A stretch of DNA of 64,000 nt from Amycolatopsis deserti (GTDB lineage Bacteria > Actinomycetota > Actinomycetes > Mycobacteriales > Pseudonocardiaceae): NCBI RefSeq assembly GCF_014653945.1, contig NZ_BNAU01000007.1:310001-374000 (forward strand), read 5' to 3'. Each line of letters opens with the position of its first letter. The stretch's first letter is position 1. The notes under the pieces were generated by a model. It was given only the letters and a program-made list of their open reading frames with translations. It had not been told where the DNA came from and made no database searches. Made by a program: the position numbers and the translations under genes. Shown in pieces: positions 16,468-26,225 of this stretch.

Positions 16468-17418
16468 ATGCTCCGAACCGTGGCCAGCGTGCTGGTCGAC
16501 CGCGCCGCCGTCTTCGAGTTCGGCGTCGTCTGCGAGGTCTTCGGCATCGACCGGACCGAGGACGGCGTGCCGCCCATCGAGTTCCGCGTGTGCGGCGAAC
16601 GGCCAGGCGAACCCATCCAGGCCGGCGTCGGCGTGCAGTTCATCCCCGAGCACGGCCTCGACGGGCTGGAGGGCGCCGACCTGGTCGCCATCCCGGCGGC
16701 CGCGGTGCGCGACGACTACCCGCCCGCGGTGCTCGACGCCATCCGGGCGGCCCACGCGAACGGCGCCACCCTGTTGACCGTGTGCAGCGGCGCGTTCCTG
16801 CTCGCCGCCACCGGCCTGCTGAACGGACGGCCGTGCACCACCCACTGGAAGCACATCGAGGAGTTCAAGCAGCGCTTCCCCGAGGCGATCCTGGACCCGG
16901 ACGTGCTCTTCGTCGACGACGGCGACATCATCACCAGCGCCGGCACCGCGGCCGGGATCGACGCGTGCCTGCACCTGGTCCGCCGGGAGCTGGGCTCGGC
17001 GCCGGCCACCGCGATCGCCCGCCGCATGGTGGTGCCCCCGCAGCGCGACGGTGGCCAGCGGCAGTTCGTCGAGCTGCCCATGCCGGAGTCCACAGGGGAC
17101 AGCCTGGAACCGGTGCTGGCGTGGATGGTGGAGAACCTGGCCGAGGAGCACACGGTCCCGGCGCTGGCCCGGCGCGCGCAGATGTCGGAGCGGACCTTCG
17201 CCCGCCGCTTCGCCGCCGAAACCGGCACCACACCGGTCAAGTGGCTCACCACGCAACGGGTCCTGCACGCCCGCACCCTGCTCGAGACCACCCGGCTGAG
17301 CATCGAGGAGATCGCACGCGAGTGCGGGTTCAGCACGGGAGCCCTGCTCCGGCACCACTTCCACCGCGTGGTCGGGGTGTCCCCGCACGACTACCGCCGC
17401 ACGTTCGCCGCTTCCTGA
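16468..17418 (+). CDS. GlxA/FtrA family regulator (DJ-1/PfpI sensor plus AraC HTH)
   Basis: This 316-residue protein starts with a class I glutamine amidotransferase-like (DJ-1/PfpI) domain (about residues 1-175). The elbow cysteine lies in LTVCSGAFLLAATG. It ends in an AraC-type double HTH (about 210-312), with RRAQMSERTFARRFAAETG and IARECGFSTGALLRHHFHR. In this family the first domain is a ligand sensor. The start is ATG 16468, with GTG 16462 two codons earlier as the alternative. It is followed three bases later by the cysteine-desulfurase-like gene, so the two are one operon. Confidence 0.9.
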   Translation: MLRTVASVLVDRAAVFEFGVVCEVFGIDRTEDGVPPIEFRVCGERPGEPIQAGVGVQFIPEHGLDGLEGADLVAIPAAAVRDDYPPAVLDAIRAAHANGATLLTVCSGAFLLAATGLLNGRPCTTHWKHIEEFKQRFPEAILDPDVLFVDDGDIITSAGTAAGIDACLHLVRRELGSAPATAIARRMVVPPQRDGGQRQFVELPMPESTGDSLEPVLAWMVENLAEEHTVPALARRAQMSERTFARRFAAETGTTPVKWLTTQRVLHARTLLETTRLSIEEIARECGFSTGALLRHHFHRVVGVSPHDYRRTFAAS

Positions 17419-17421
17419 GGC

Positions 17422-18630
17422 ATGCTGGGCCCCGTGGCCTATGACGTAACCGCAGTACGCAAGCACTTCCCCGCGCTCGACGAGGGCGCCGCGCACTTCG
17501 ACGGCCCCGGCGGCTCGCAGGTGCCGGACGTCGTCGGCGAGGCCGTCGCCGCGACCCTGTGCGCCGCGATCGCCAACCGCGGCTCGATCACCGCCGCCGA
17601 GCGTCGCGCCGACGGCATCGTGGCGCAGGCGCGCCAGGCCGCGGCCGACCTGCTCGGCGCCGAGCCCGGCGGCGTCGTGTTCGGGCGCAGCATGACCCAG
17701 CTGACCTACGACTTCTCCCGCACGCTCGCCAAGACCTGGCAGCCGGGCGACGAGGTCGTGGTGACCCGGCTGGACCACGACGCGAACATCCGGCCGTGGG
17801 TGCAGGCCGCGGAGGCGCACGGGGTCACCGTGCGGTGGGCGGACTTCGACCCGTCCTCCGGCGAGCTCGCCGTCGACGCCATCACCAGCCTGCTCTCCGA
17901 CCGCACCCGCCTGGTCGCGGTGACCGCGGCGTCCAACCTGCTCGGCACCCGCCCGGACATCCCGGCGATCGCCGCCGCGGTGCACGAAACCCCAGCGTTG
18001 CTCTACGTCGACGGCGTGCACCTCACTCCGCACGCGCCCGTCGACGTCACCGCACTGGGCGCCGACTTCTACGGCTGCTCGCCGTACAAGTTCCTCGGTC
18101 CGCACCTCGGGCTGGTCGCGGCCGCGCCCGAACTTCTGGAGACCCTGCACCCGGACAAGCTCGCGCCCTCGACCAACGCCGTGCCGGAACGGTTCGAGCT
18201 GGGCACGCTGCCGTACGAGCTGCTGGCCGGGACCACCGCGGCGATCGACTTCCTGGCCGGCCTCGTGCCCGGCGACGGCACCCGCCGTCAGCGCCTGCTG
18301 CGGTCGCTGACCGAACTGGAGGAGCACGAGCAGGCCCTGCTCGACCGCCTCGACGCCGGACTCGCGGGAATCCCCGGCGTGACCCGATACGGCTCCCCCA
18401 CCCGACGGCGTACCCCGACGGTCCTGTTCTCCGTCGAGGGCGTGCCGTCGCAGGTCGTCTACGAGCGCCTCGGCGCGCGCGGCGTGAACGCGCCCGCGGG
18501 CAGCTTCTACGCGCTGGAATGCTCCCGCCACCTGGGACTCGGTGACACCGGCGCGGTCCGGGCCGGCATCGCGCCCTACACGACGGCCGCCGAGGTCGAC
18601 CGGCTTCTCGACGGGGTCCGCAGCCTCTGA
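17422..18630 (+). CDS. Cysteine desulfurase-like PLP enzyme (TIGR01976 type)
   Basis: This 402-residue fold-type I aminotransferase of class V is related to cysteine desulfurases. The PLP lysine is in CSPYKFLGPH, and the aspartate that holds the PLP ring is in LLYVDGVHLTPH. Members of this subgroup lack an established substrate. True sulfur-transfer activity needs a mobile-loop cysteine that I cannot place confidently. The start at ATG 17422 leaves a 3-bp gap after the regulator; GTG 17434 is possible. A 15-bp hairpin at 18635-18674 ends the transcript. Confidence 0.85.
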   Translation: MLGPVAYDVTAVRKHFPALDEGAAHFDGPGGSQVPDVVGEAVAATLCAAIANRGSITAAERRADGIVAQARQAAADLLGAEPGGVVFGRSMTQLTYDFSRTLAKTWQPGDEVVVTRLDHDANIRPWVQAAEAHGVTVRWADFDPSSGELAVDAITSLLSDRTRLVAVTAASNLLGTRPDIPAIAAAVHETPALLYVDGVHLTPHAPVDVTALGADFYGCSPYKFLGPHLGLVAAAPELLETLHPDKLAPSTNAVPERFELGTLPYELLAGTTAAIDFLAGLVPGDGTRRQRLLRSLTELEEHEQALLDRLDAGLAGIPGVTRYGSPTRRRTPTVLFSVEGVPSQVVYERLGARGVNAPAGSFYALECSRHLGLGDTGAVRAGIAPYTTAAEVDRLLDGVRSL

Positions 18631-18634
18631 CCGG

Positions 18635-18674
18635 GCGAGGTGCACAGGCGCGACGGCAAGCCTGTGCACCTCGC
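18635..18674 (+). terminator. Hairpin terminator after the cysteine-desulfurase-like gene
   Basis: A perfect 15-bp inverted repeat (18635-18649 with 18660-18674, left arm GCGAGGTGCACAGGC) and a 10-nt loop start 5 bp past the stop codon. It separates the regulator/desulfurase operon from the permease operon that begins at 18744. Confidence 0.8.
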
Positions 18675-18743
18675 ACAGTGACCGGGCCGTTCGCGCTGTT
18701 TACGGTGCTGGGAACCGCTTCTTCTCCGGATAAGGAGGTCGGC

Positions 18744-20069
18744 ATGGCCTCGTCAGTCGGTGTCGACGACTACGCCCTCACCAGAGTCCCGGACAGCGCC
18801 CGCTACTCATGGTGGTCGGTCGCGATCCAACGGTTCGGCCAGGTGTCCGCGCTCTCGCAGTTCCTGCTCGGCGCGACCGTCGGCTTCGGGATGAGCTTCT
18901 GGCAGGCGTTCCTCGCGTTCACCCTCGGCTCGGTGATCCTCGAACTCATCACGATCCTCGTCGGCGTGATCGGCATGCGCGAAGGCCTGTCGACGTCGAT
19001 GATCGCCCGCTGGACCGGCTTCGGCCGCGGCGGGTCCGCGCTGATCGGGCTCGCGATCGGGATCAGCCTCATCGGCTGGTTCGGCATCCAGTCCGCGGTG
19101 TCGGCCCAGGGTCTCGTCTCGCTCATCGGCGGCCTGCCGGAATGGGCGTGGGCGCTGGTGTTCGGCCTGCTCGTGACCGCGATCGTGGTGCGCGGCTTCC
19201 ACTCGATGGCGTGGACGGCGTACCTGACCGTCCCGGCGTTCCTGATCCTGGTCGGCTGGTCGATCATCTCCGAGCTGTCCAGCCACGACGTCGCCGCGCT
19301 GGTGTCGTCGGCGCCGCCCGGCCCGGGACTGAGCCTGCTGGAGGGCACCACGCTCGTCGCCGGCGGGTTCATCGTCGGCGCGGTGATCACGCCGGACATG
19401 ACGCGGTTCAACCGCACCACCGGTGACGTGGTCAAGCAGACGCTGGTCGGCATCACGCTCGGCGAGTACGTGATCGGCATGGCCGGCGTGCTCCTGGCGC
19501 ACGCGGTGAAGTCGGCCGAGATCACCACGATCGTGACGTCGTCGGTCGGCTGGGTCGGTCTGCTGATCGTGATCGCCGGAACCATCAAGATCAACGACTG
19601 GAACCTGTACTCGTCCGGGCTGGGCGTCGTGAACTTCATCGGCACCGTCTCCGGCCGCAAGGCCCACCGCGGCCTGATCACCGCCGTGCTCGGCATCGTC
19701 GGCAGCGTCCTCGCCGCCGCCGGGATCCTCGGCGCGTTCTCCGACTTCCTCACCCTGCTCGGCGTCGCGTTCCCGCCGATCGCCGGGATCATGGTGGCCG
19801 AGTACTTCGTGGTCAAGAAGTGGCGCGGCGAACTGGAAGCCGCGCGTGCCAAGGGAACCGTGCCCGAGGACGCGCCGGTGTGGGTGCCGGCCACCATCGT
19901 CGTCTGGGTCGCCTCGGCGCTGATCGGCAAGTTCGTCGAGTGGGGCCTGCCCAGCATCAACTCGCTCGTCGTGGCGTTCGTGCTCTACGTGGTCGCGGGC
20001 AAGCTCGGCCTGGTGCGCGGCATCGGCCGCAGCCGCACCGCCGACGCCGACCCCGTTCCCGCCGTCTAG
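18744..20069 (+). CDS. NCS1-type cytosine/purine permease
   Basis: This 441-residue protein has about twelve membrane segments and matches the CodB-like branch of nucleobase:cation symporter-1. It has an N-terminal WWSVAIQRFGQVSALSQF region and a conserved PDMTRFNR loop near the middle. The family imports purines, pyrimidines, hydantoins and related ring compounds with Na+ or H+. ATG 18744 has an ideal AAGGAGGT ribosome site. It leads a run of five tightly packed genes (to 24494) and should supply their substrate. The exact ligand is unknown; hydantoin- or thiohydantoin-like molecules fit the neighbours. Confidence 0.88.
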   Translation: MASSVGVDDYALTRVPDSARYSWWSVAIQRFGQVSALSQFLLGATVGFGMSFWQAFLAFTLGSVILELITILVGVIGMREGLSTSMIARWTGFGRGGSALIGLAIGISLIGWFGIQSAVSAQGLVSLIGGLPEWAWALVFGLLVTAIVVRGFHSMAWTAYLTVPAFLILVGWSIISELSSHDVAALVSSAPPGPGLSLLEGTTLVAGGFIVGAVITPDMTRFNRTTGDVVKQTLVGITLGEYVIGMAGVLLAHAVKSAEITTIVTSSVGWVGLLIVIAGTIKINDWNLYSSGLGVVNFIGTVSGRKAHRGLITAVLGIVGSVLAAAGILGAFSDFLTLLGVAFPPIAGIMVAEYFVVKKWRGELEAARAKGTVPEDAPVWVPATIVVWVASALIGKFVEWGLPSINSLVVAFVLYVVAGKLGLVRGIGRSRTADADPVPAV

Positions 20070-20084
20070 GAAAGGAAAACTCTC

Positions 20085-21623
20085 GTGCGCATCGGCATCG
20101 ACGTCGGCGGCACCAACACCGACGCGGTCCTGCTGGACGGGCGGCAGGTGCTCGCCTCGATCAAGACCAGCACCACCGAGGACGTCACCTCCGGCATCGT
20201 CGCCGCGATCAACGGCCTGCAGCAGCAGCGCGCGTTCGACCCGGCGGCGGTGCAGGCGGTGATGATCGGCACCACTCACTTCATCAACGCGCTCGTCGAG
20301 GCGCACCGGCTGGCGCCGACCGCCGCCGTGCGGCTCAGCCTGCCCGCCGGCGCGTCACTGCCGCCGATGGTGGACTGGCCGCAGCGGCTGGTCGACGCGG
20401 TGTCCGGGCGCAGCTACCTGGTGCACGGCGGGCACGAGTTCGACGGCCGCCACATCGCCGAGCTCGACGAGTCCGAGCTGCGCAAGGCGGCCGAGGACAT
20501 GGGCGCGGCCGGGGTGCGCAGCGTCGCGATCACCTCGGTCTTCTCCCCCGTCAACGCCGAGTTCGAGGCCCGTGCGGCGGAGATCATCGCCGCCCAGCTG
20601 CCGGACGTGGCGATCTCGCTGTCCCACGAAATCGGCCGGATCGGCCTGCTGGAGCGGGAGAACGCGACCGTCATCAACGCCGCTCTGCGGGAGCTGGCCG
20701 CGCACATCGTGGACGGCCTCGCCGCGTCGGTGTCCGGCGCGGGAATCACCGCGCCGCTGTACCTGAGCCAGAACGACGGCACGCTGATGGACGTCGACTT
20801 CGCCCGCCGCTACCCGGTGGCCACGTTCGCCTCCGGCCCGACCAACTCGATGCGCGGCGCGGCCGTGTTGTCCGGTTTGGACACCTGCGCGGTGGTCGAC
20901 GTCGGCGGCACCACGAGTGACGTCGGCGTGCTGCGGCAGGGCTTCCCGCGCGAGGCGACCACGGATGTCAGCGTCGCCGGGATCCGCACCAACTTCCGCA
21001 TGCCGGACGTGCTGTCCATCGGCATCGGCGGCGGCAGCCGGGTGCGCGGCACGGCCGTCGGCCCGGACTCGGTGGGCTACGAGCTGACCTCGAAGGCCCT
21101 GGTCTTCGGCGGCGACACGCTCACCGCGACCGACCTCGCGGTGGCCGCGGGCCGCGCCGAGATCGGCGACCCGAGCCTGGTCGCGCACCTGGACCGTGAC
21201 CTGGTGCGGGCCGCGCTGGACCGCATCGCCGCCGACGTGTCCGACGTCGTCGAGCGGATGCGCACCTCGGCCGAGCCGCTGCCGGTGGTCGCGGTCGGCG
21301 GTGGTTCGGTGCTGCTGCCGGACGAGCTGTCCGACGCCGGCAAGGTGCACCGGCCGGAGAACTACGCGGTAGCCAACGCGATCGGTGCGGCCATCGCGCA
21401 GATCGGTGGCGAGGTCGACCGGGTGTACGCGATCGAGCCGGGCCGCCGCGAAGCCGTCGTCGAGGAGGCGAAGCAGGAGGCCGTGGACCGCGCGATCGCG
21501 GCCGGGGCCAGCCCCGCGTCGGTCGGCATCGTCGACTTCGACGAGGTGCCCATCCCCTACCTGCCCGGCAACGCCACCCGCATCCGGGTCAAGGCGGTCG
21601 GCGACCTGCAGCTGGGAGCGTGA
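20085..21623 (+). CDS. HyuA-type hydantoinase/oxoprolinase family protein
   Basis: This 512-residue protein has the two ASKHA-like phosphate loops of the hydantoinase A/oxoprolinase family: GIDVGGTNTDAVLL at residue 4 and VVDVGGTTSDVGVL near 270. Members open five-membered cyclic amides, often coupled to ATP. It starts at GTG 20085, after AGGAAAGG, 15 nt behind the permease gene. The next gene overlaps its stop. It is the short form without an attached HyuB. HyuA-DUF917 pairs recur in bacterial genomes, which supports a joint function that is not yet pinned down here. Confidence 0.88.
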   Translation: MRIGIDVGGTNTDAVLLDGRQVLASIKTSTTEDVTSGIVAAINGLQQQRAFDPAAVQAVMIGTTHFINALVEAHRLAPTAAVRLSLPAGASLPPMVDWPQRLVDAVSGRSYLVHGGHEFDGRHIAELDESELRKAAEDMGAAGVRSVAITSVFSPVNAEFEARAAEIIAAQLPDVAISLSHEIGRIGLLERENATVINAALRELAAHIVDGLAASVSGAGITAPLYLSQNDGTLMDVDFARRYPVATFASGPTNSMRGAAVLSGLDTCAVVDVGGTTSDVGVLRQGFPREATTDVSVAGIRTNFRMPDVLSIGIGGGSRVRGTAVGPDSVGYELTSKALVFGGDTLTATDLAVAAGRAEIGDPSLVAHLDRDLVRAALDRIAADVSDVVERMRTSAEPLPVVAVGGGSVLLPDELSDAGKVHRPENYAVANAIGAAIAQIGGEVDRVYAIEPGRREAVVEEAKQEAVDRAIAAGASPASVGIVDFDEVPIPYLPGNATRIRVKAVGDLQLGA

Positions 21624-21625
21624 CG

Positions 21626-22696
21626 ATGCGCGAGATCACGATCGACCACCTCGACGACATTGCCCGCGGCGCCGCGATCCTCGGCACCGGCGGCGGGGGC
21701 GACCCCTACATCGGACGGCTGCTCGCGTCGTCGGCGGTGCGCGACCACGGTCCCGTCGAGCTGGTGCCGCTGGACGAGGTCGGCGACGACGCGGTGGTCC
21801 TGCCGGTCGCGATGATGGGCGCGCCCACGGTGATGGTCGAGAAGCTGCCCTCGGCCGAGCAGGTCGGGCTGGCCGCCCGCACCCTGGCGACCTACCTGGG
21901 CAAGGAGCTGACGCACATCGCGTGCGCCGAGGCCGGCGGGGTCAACTCGCTGATCCCGGTGGTCGCGGCGGCGCAGCTGGGCCTGCCGCTGGTGGACGCC
22001 GACGGCATGGGCCGCGCGTTCCCCGAGCTGCAGATGGTGCTGCCCACGCTGTACGGCATCCGCGCGACCCCGATGTCGATCGCCGACGAGAAGGGCAACC
22101 GCGGCGTGCTGGACACCGTGGACAACCACTGGGCGGAGCGGCTGGCGCGGTCGGCGACGATCGACATGGGCTGCTCGGCGATGATCAGCAACTACGCGAT
22201 GTCCGGCGCGCAGGCCCGCGAGTCGCTCGTGCCGGGCACACTCAGCCTGTGCGCCGAGCTGGGTTCCGCGGTGCGGCAGGCGCGCGCCGAGCACACCGAT
22301 CCCGTCGCGCGGGTGGTGGACCGGCTCGGTGGCCGGAAGCTGTTCCGCGGCAAGGTCGTCGACGTCGCCCGGCGCACGGTCACCGGGTTCGCCCGCGGCG
22401 AGGCGAAGCTGTCCGGAATGGACGGTGACGCGGGCAGCGAGATGGTGCTGAAGTTCCAGAACGAGCACCTGGTCGCCGAGCGGGACGGCGTCGCGCGGGC
22501 GTCGGTGCCGGACCTGATCTGCTGCCTGGACTCCGAGTCCGGGGAGGCGGTGACCACCGAGGGCCTGCGGTACGGCCAGCGGGTCACGGTGATCGCCGCG
22601 CCCGCGGATCCGCGCTGGCACACGCCGGAGGGCATCGAGCTGGCCGGGCCGCGCTACTTCGGCTACGACATCGACCCGGTCGGGGTTCCGGCATGA
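21626..22696 (+). CDS. DUF917 family protein (S-methyl thiohydantoin desulfurase-like), copy 1
   Basis: This 356-residue DUF917 protein carries the hallmark AAILGTGGGGDPYIGRLL at its N-terminus, then AEAGGVNSL and DADGMGRAFPELQM. Pfam now ties this family to S-methyl thiohydantoin desulfurase, from memory. Other members accompany hydantoin-type genes without known activity. ATG 21626 has GGGAG seven bases ahead. A GTG at 21620 overlapping the HyuA stop is the alternative. It is followed by a second DUF917 gene with a 4-bp overlap. The paired copies suggest a two-subunit enzyme or two related reactions. Confidence 0.85.
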   Translation: MREITIDHLDDIARGAAILGTGGGGDPYIGRLLASSAVRDHGPVELVPLDEVGDDAVVLPVAMMGAPTVMVEKLPSAEQVGLAARTLATYLGKELTHIACAEAGGVNSLIPVVAAAQLGLPLVDADGMGRAFPELQMVLPTLYGIRATPMSIADEKGNRGVLDTVDNHWAERLARSATIDMGCSAMISNYAMSGAQARESLVPGTLSLCAELGSAVRQARAEHTDPVARVVDRLGGRKLFRGKVVDVARRTVTGFARGEAKLSGMDGDAGSEMVLKFQNEHLVAERDGVARASVPDLICCLDSESGEAVTTEGLRYGQRVTVIAAPADPRWHTPEGIELAGPRYFGYDIDPVGVPA

Positions 22697-23787
22697 GCTG
22701 GACGCTGACCGAGGAGCACCTCGAAGACCTGGCACGGGGCGCGGCCGTGCTCGGCACCGGTGGCGGCGGTGACCCGTACGTCGGCCGGTTGCTGGTGCGG
22801 CAGGCGATCCGCGAGCACGGGCCGATCACGATCCTCGACCCGTCCGAGGTCGGCGACGAGGACCTGGTCGTGCCGACCGCGCAGATGGGCGCACCGACCG
22901 TGGTGCACGAGAAGCTGCCCAGCGGCGAGGAGCCGGTGCTGGCGCTGCGCACGCTGGAAAAACACCTGGGCCAGCGGGCGAGCGCGACGATGCCGATCGA
23001 GTGCGGCGGCATCAACTCGATGATCCCGCTGGTCGTCGGCGCGCGGCTGGGCCTGCCGGTGGTCGACGCCGACGGGATGGGCCGCGCGTTCCCCGAGCTG
23101 CAGATGGAGACCTTCGGCGTCTACGGCGTGCCCGGCTCGCCGATGGCGATCGGCGGGGAACGCGGCGAGACCACGGTCATCGACACCGGCTCGGACAACC
23201 GGCGGATGGAGTGGCTCGCACGCGGCGTCACGATCCGGCTGGGCGGGGTCGCGCACATCGCCGAGTACGCGATGAGCGGCGCGGAGGTCAAGCGCACCGC
23301 GGTGCCCCGCACGCTGTCGCTCGCGTTGACCGTGGGCCGCACGATCCGGGAGGCGCGGGAGAACAACCTGGACCCGGTTTCGGAGCTGGCCGGGGCGTTG
23401 CACGAGACGCTGTACCAGAACCTGCGCGTGATCTTCCGCGGCAAGGTGTCCGATGTGGAGCGCCGGACCGAGGCCGGGTTCGCGCGCGGACGGGCGCAGG
23501 CGGTGTCGTTCGACGGCGAGCACAAGCTCGAGCTGTTGTTCCAGAACGAGAACCTGCTGGCGCTGGTCGACGGCGAGGTGCGGTGCCTGGTGCCGGACCT
23601 GGTCTGCGTGCTGGAGTCGGAGTCGGCCGAGCCGATCACCACCGAGACGCTGCGCTACGGCCAGCGGGTCGTGGTGGTCGGCATCTCGACCCCGGACCTG
23701 ATGCGCACGCCGGAGGCGCTGGCGACGTTCGGGCCGGCCGCGTTCGGGTTGTCCTACGAGTTCACACCGGTGGAGGAACTGCTGTGA
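22693..23787 (+). CDS. DUF917 family protein, copy 2
   Basis: This 364-residue paralogue of the preceding gene has the same landmarks: AAVLGTGGGGDPYVGRLL, PIECGGINSM and DADGMGRAFPELQM. The cysteine in IECGG, where copy 1 has AEAGG, is a notable difference. It is coupled at both ends by 4-bp overlaps (ATGA at 22693 and GTGA at 23784). Equal amounts of both DUF917 proteins and the SDR are therefore likely. Activity is unknown; by family it may act on a hydantoin- or thiohydantoin-like ring. Confidence 0.85.
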   Translation: MSWTLTEEHLEDLARGAAVLGTGGGGDPYVGRLLVRQAIREHGPITILDPSEVGDEDLVVPTAQMGAPTVVHEKLPSGEEPVLALRTLEKHLGQRASATMPIECGGINSMIPLVVGARLGLPVVDADGMGRAFPELQMETFGVYGVPGSPMAIGGERGETTVIDTGSDNRRMEWLARGVTIRLGGVAHIAEYAMSGAEVKRTAVPRTLSLALTVGRTIREARENNLDPVSELAGALHETLYQNLRVIFRGKVSDVERRTEAGFARGRAQAVSFDGEHKLELLFQNENLLALVDGEVRCLVPDLVCVLESESAEPITTETLRYGQRVVVVGISTPDLMRTPEALATFGPAAFGLSYEFTPVEELL

Positions 23788-24494
23788 GTCTGGCGGATCG
23801 GGTCGTCGTGATCATCGGCGGCGGGTCGGGCATCGGGTTCGAGGTGGCGCGGCGGGCCGCGGACGCCGGGGCGCGGGTTTTCCTGGGCGGGCGCACCGCG
23901 GCGACGCTGGAGGCCGCGGCGGAGAAGATCGGCGCGCAGTGGCACGTCGTGGACAACACCGACCAGGACTCGCTGGCCGAGTTCTTCGGCGCCGTGCCGC
24001 GGGTGGACCACCTGTTCACGCCCGGCGCCTCCTACACGACCGGGCCGATGCGGGAGCTGTCCGACGAAGACGCGGCGAGCCCGTTCGTGACGAAGTTCTG
24101 GGGCCAGTACCACGCGGTCAAGCACGCGGCGCCGAAGCTGTCCCGGGACGGCTCGGTGGTGCTGATGTCCGGCGCGGCGAGCGTGCGCCCGCCGGGCCCG
24201 GCGCCCGCGTACATCGCGTGCAACGCCGCGATCGAGGGGCTCGGCCGCGGGCTGGCGGTGGAGCTGGCGCCGGTGCGGGTCAACGTGGTCGCGCCGGGCA
24301 CGATCGACGGGAACCTGTGGTCGCAGCGCCCCTCGGACGTCCGCGAGGCGAGCTTCGCGCAGTACCGTTCGGACACGGTGCTGCACCGCGTCGGCAACGA
24401 GTCCGAAGTGGCCGAGGCGGTGCTCTACCTGTTCGGCGCCACGTTCACCACGGGCTCGACGCTCTACCCGGACGGCGGCTACTCGTTCCGGTAG
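23784..24494 (+). CDS. SDR family protein with a substituted catalytic lysine
   Basis: This 236-residue short-chain dehydrogenase fold has a cofactor loop GGGSGIGFEV and the usual C-terminal VNVVAPG segment. The active-site serine (VLMSGAAS) and tyrosine (PAYIACNAA) are present. The position of the canonical lysine (YxxxK) is asparagine (TAC ATC GCG TGC AAC). Lysine normally lowers the tyrosine pKa and holds NAD(P), so ordinary dehydrogenase chemistry may be altered or absent. The GTG start overlaps the DUF917 stop. It ends the coupled five-gene run. Confidence 0.85.
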   Translation: MSLADRVVVIIGGGSGIGFEVARRAADAGARVFLGGRTAATLEAAAEKIGAQWHVVDNTDQDSLAEFFGAVPRVDHLFTPGASYTTGPMRELSDEDAASPFVTKFWGQYHAVKHAAPKLSRDGSVVLMSGAASVRPPGPAPAYIACNAAIEGLGRGLAVELAPVRVNVVAPGTIDGNLWSQRPSDVREASFAQYRSDTVLHRVGNESEVAEAVLYLFGATFTTGSTLYPDGGYSFR

Positions 24495-24543
24495 GGCCGT
24501 TGGTCGGGTGTTTTTCGCGCCTCCGTGAGGTTGACTCTTCCGG

Positions 24544-25407
24544 ATGAAAGCAGCACTCGCATCGGCCGCCGCCGTCGCCGCGATCCTGGCGACGGCGGCC
24601 CCGGCCTCGGCCATCAGCTCCTACAACGCGACCCCGGCGCCCGAGCGCACCGAGGCCGGCGCCCTCGTCGCGACCTGGGACAACGACGCGAACCCGGCCA
24701 CGCCGGACCGCGTGGACTGGGTCTGCTCGGGCACCATGGTCGACCGCGACACCTTCCTCACCGCCGCGCACTGCACCAGCGACTGGCCCGCGAACGTGCG
24801 GTTCTACGTCTCGCTCGACCAGGACGTGCAGTCCGGCCTCGACGCGGCCGCGCAGCAGTACCCGGGCGACCCCGCGGCCGTGGCGCGCGCGGTGGGCGTG
24901 CCGGGCGTCGCCCACACCGACCCGGCCTACCCGGGCAACTCCGCCGACGCCCACGACATCGCGGTCATCCAGCTGCCCGCGCAGCAGGTCGCCGCGCGCT
25001 GGTCGTTCACCCCGGCGAAGCTGCCCACCGCCGGGCAGCTCGACCAGCTCGGGCCGCGCGGCCTGAACGACACGCCGTTCGTCGTCGTGGGTTACGGGAC
25101 GCAGGAGGCCGTCAACGGTCCCGGCGGCCAGACCCACCCGGGCGGCGGGGTGCGGATGAAGGCGCCGGTCAGCTTCGACGCGCTCAACAAGACCTGGGTG
25201 CGCCTGGCGATGACCGCGCCACAGGGCAACGGCGGCGCCTGCTACGGCGACTCCGGCGGCCCGAACTTCGCCACGATCGGCGGGCAGCGGGTGCTGGTGT
25301 CCACGACCATCACCGGTGACGCGCCGTGCTACGCCACCAACGTGACCTACCGCCTGGACACCCCGTCCGCGCGCACGTTCCTGGCGCCGTTCACCGCGCT
25401 GCCGTAG
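24544..25407 (+). CDS. Secreted trypsin-like serine protease
   Basis: This 287-residue protein has a clear Sec signal peptide (about residues 1-23, ending APASA) and a chymotrypsin-fold domain. The catalytic triad is readable as His in TAAHC, Asp in AHDIAVIQL and Ser in CYGDSGGP. It should be exported and act outside the cell. It follows the SDR gene by 49 nt on the same strand, but a secreted protease has no obvious place in a hydantoin pathway and is probably independent. The 3' end overlaps the converging DUF1445 gene by 17 bp. Confidence 0.9.
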   Translation: MKAALASAAAVAAILATAAPASAISSYNATPAPERTEAGALVATWDNDANPATPDRVDWVCSGTMVDRDTFLTAAHCTSDWPANVRFYVSLDQDVQSGLDAAAQQYPGDPAAVARAVGVPGVAHTDPAYPGNSADAHDIAVIQLPAQQVAARWSFTPAKLPTAGQLDQLGPRGLNDTPFVVVGYGTQEAVNGPGGQTHPGGGVRMKAPVSFDALNKTWVRLAMTAPQGNGGACYGDSGGPNFATIGGQRVLVSTTITGDAPCYATNVTYRLDTPSARTFLAPFTALP

Positions 25408-26197
25408 TCACGCGGTACTCGCTGTCGCGCCGGTCGGTGATGAACATGTGGCCGGGCGAGTGGGTGATCGCGAACGGCGGCTTCGACGCCATCAACGCCG
25501 CCTGCGGGGTGACCCCGCAGGCCCAGAACACCGGCACGTCACCGGGCTCCGCCTCGACCGGGTCGCCGAAGTCGGGGCGGGCCAGGTCGGCGATCCCGAG
25601 CTCGGCGGGGTCGCCGGCGTGCACCGGCGCGCCGTGCACGGCCGGCATCGCGCCGCTGATCGCGGTCGCCTCGTCGACCAGGCCGGCCGGGATCGGGCGC
25701 ATCGACACGACCAGCGGGCCGTGCAGGCGCCCGGCCGGCCGGCACTGGCGGTTCGTCACGTACATCGGCACGTTGCGGCCCTGCTCGAGGTGCCGCAGCG
25801 GGATGCCGGCCGCGAGCAACCCGGTCTCGAAGGTGAAACTGCACCCGATCGAGAACGCGACCAGGTTCTCCTGCCACAGGCCGCGCACGTCGTCGACCTC
25901 CTCGGCCAGCTCGCCGTGCCGCCACACGCGGTAGCGGGGCAGGTCCCGGCTCAGATCGGCGCCGGGGGCGAGCACGGTCGAGGTGCTGCCCGGGTCGGTG
26001 ACGTCGAGGACCGGGCACGGCCGCGGGTTGCGCTGGCAGAACAGCAGCACGTCGTAGGCCCAGTCGCGCGGCACGGCGATCAGGTTGGTCTGGGTGAAAC
26101 CAGCCGCCCACCCCGACGTCGGCGCCACGGTTCCGGCGCGGAACGCCGCGCGCGCCTGTTCCGGGGTCATGGTCGCGGGATCGTCTACCCTGGTCAT
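25391..26197 (-). CDS. DUF1445 putative hydro-lyase family protein
   Basis: This 268-residue protein matches the YcsI-like DUF1445 family, annotated as putative hydro-lyases and related to a D-glutamate cyclase. Conserved stretches include [11 protein letters not shown] near the N-terminus, [10 protein letters not shown], and [11 protein letters not shown] near the C-terminus. The family is often found with urea-amidolyase or hydantoin-type genes, which fits this site. It is divergent from the third DUF917 gene with only about 28 bp between starts. ATG 26197 is used for want of a better candidate. Confidence 0.82.
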   Translation of the reverse strand: MTRVDDPATMTPEQARAAFRAGTVAPTSGWAAGFTQTNLIAVPRDWAYDVLLFCQRNPRPCPVLDVTDPGSTSTVLAPGADLSRDLPRYRVWRHGELAEEVDDVRGLWQENLVAFSIGCSFTFETGLLAAGIPLRHLEQGRNVPMYVTNRQCRPAGRLHGPLVVSMRPIPAGLVDEATAISGAMPAVHGAPVHAGDPAELGIADLARPDFGDPVEAEPGDVPVFWACGVTPQAALMASKPPFAITHSPGHMFITDRRDSEYRVTTAAR

Positions 26198-26225
26198 ACC
26201 TCCAGCTCAGCACATGAAGGCCAGC

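Noticed and set aside
24544-25407. Serine protease as part of the hydantoin cluster
   Set aside because: It is a secreted protein with its own signals, separated by a 49-bp gap. No logical role in small-molecule ring opening.
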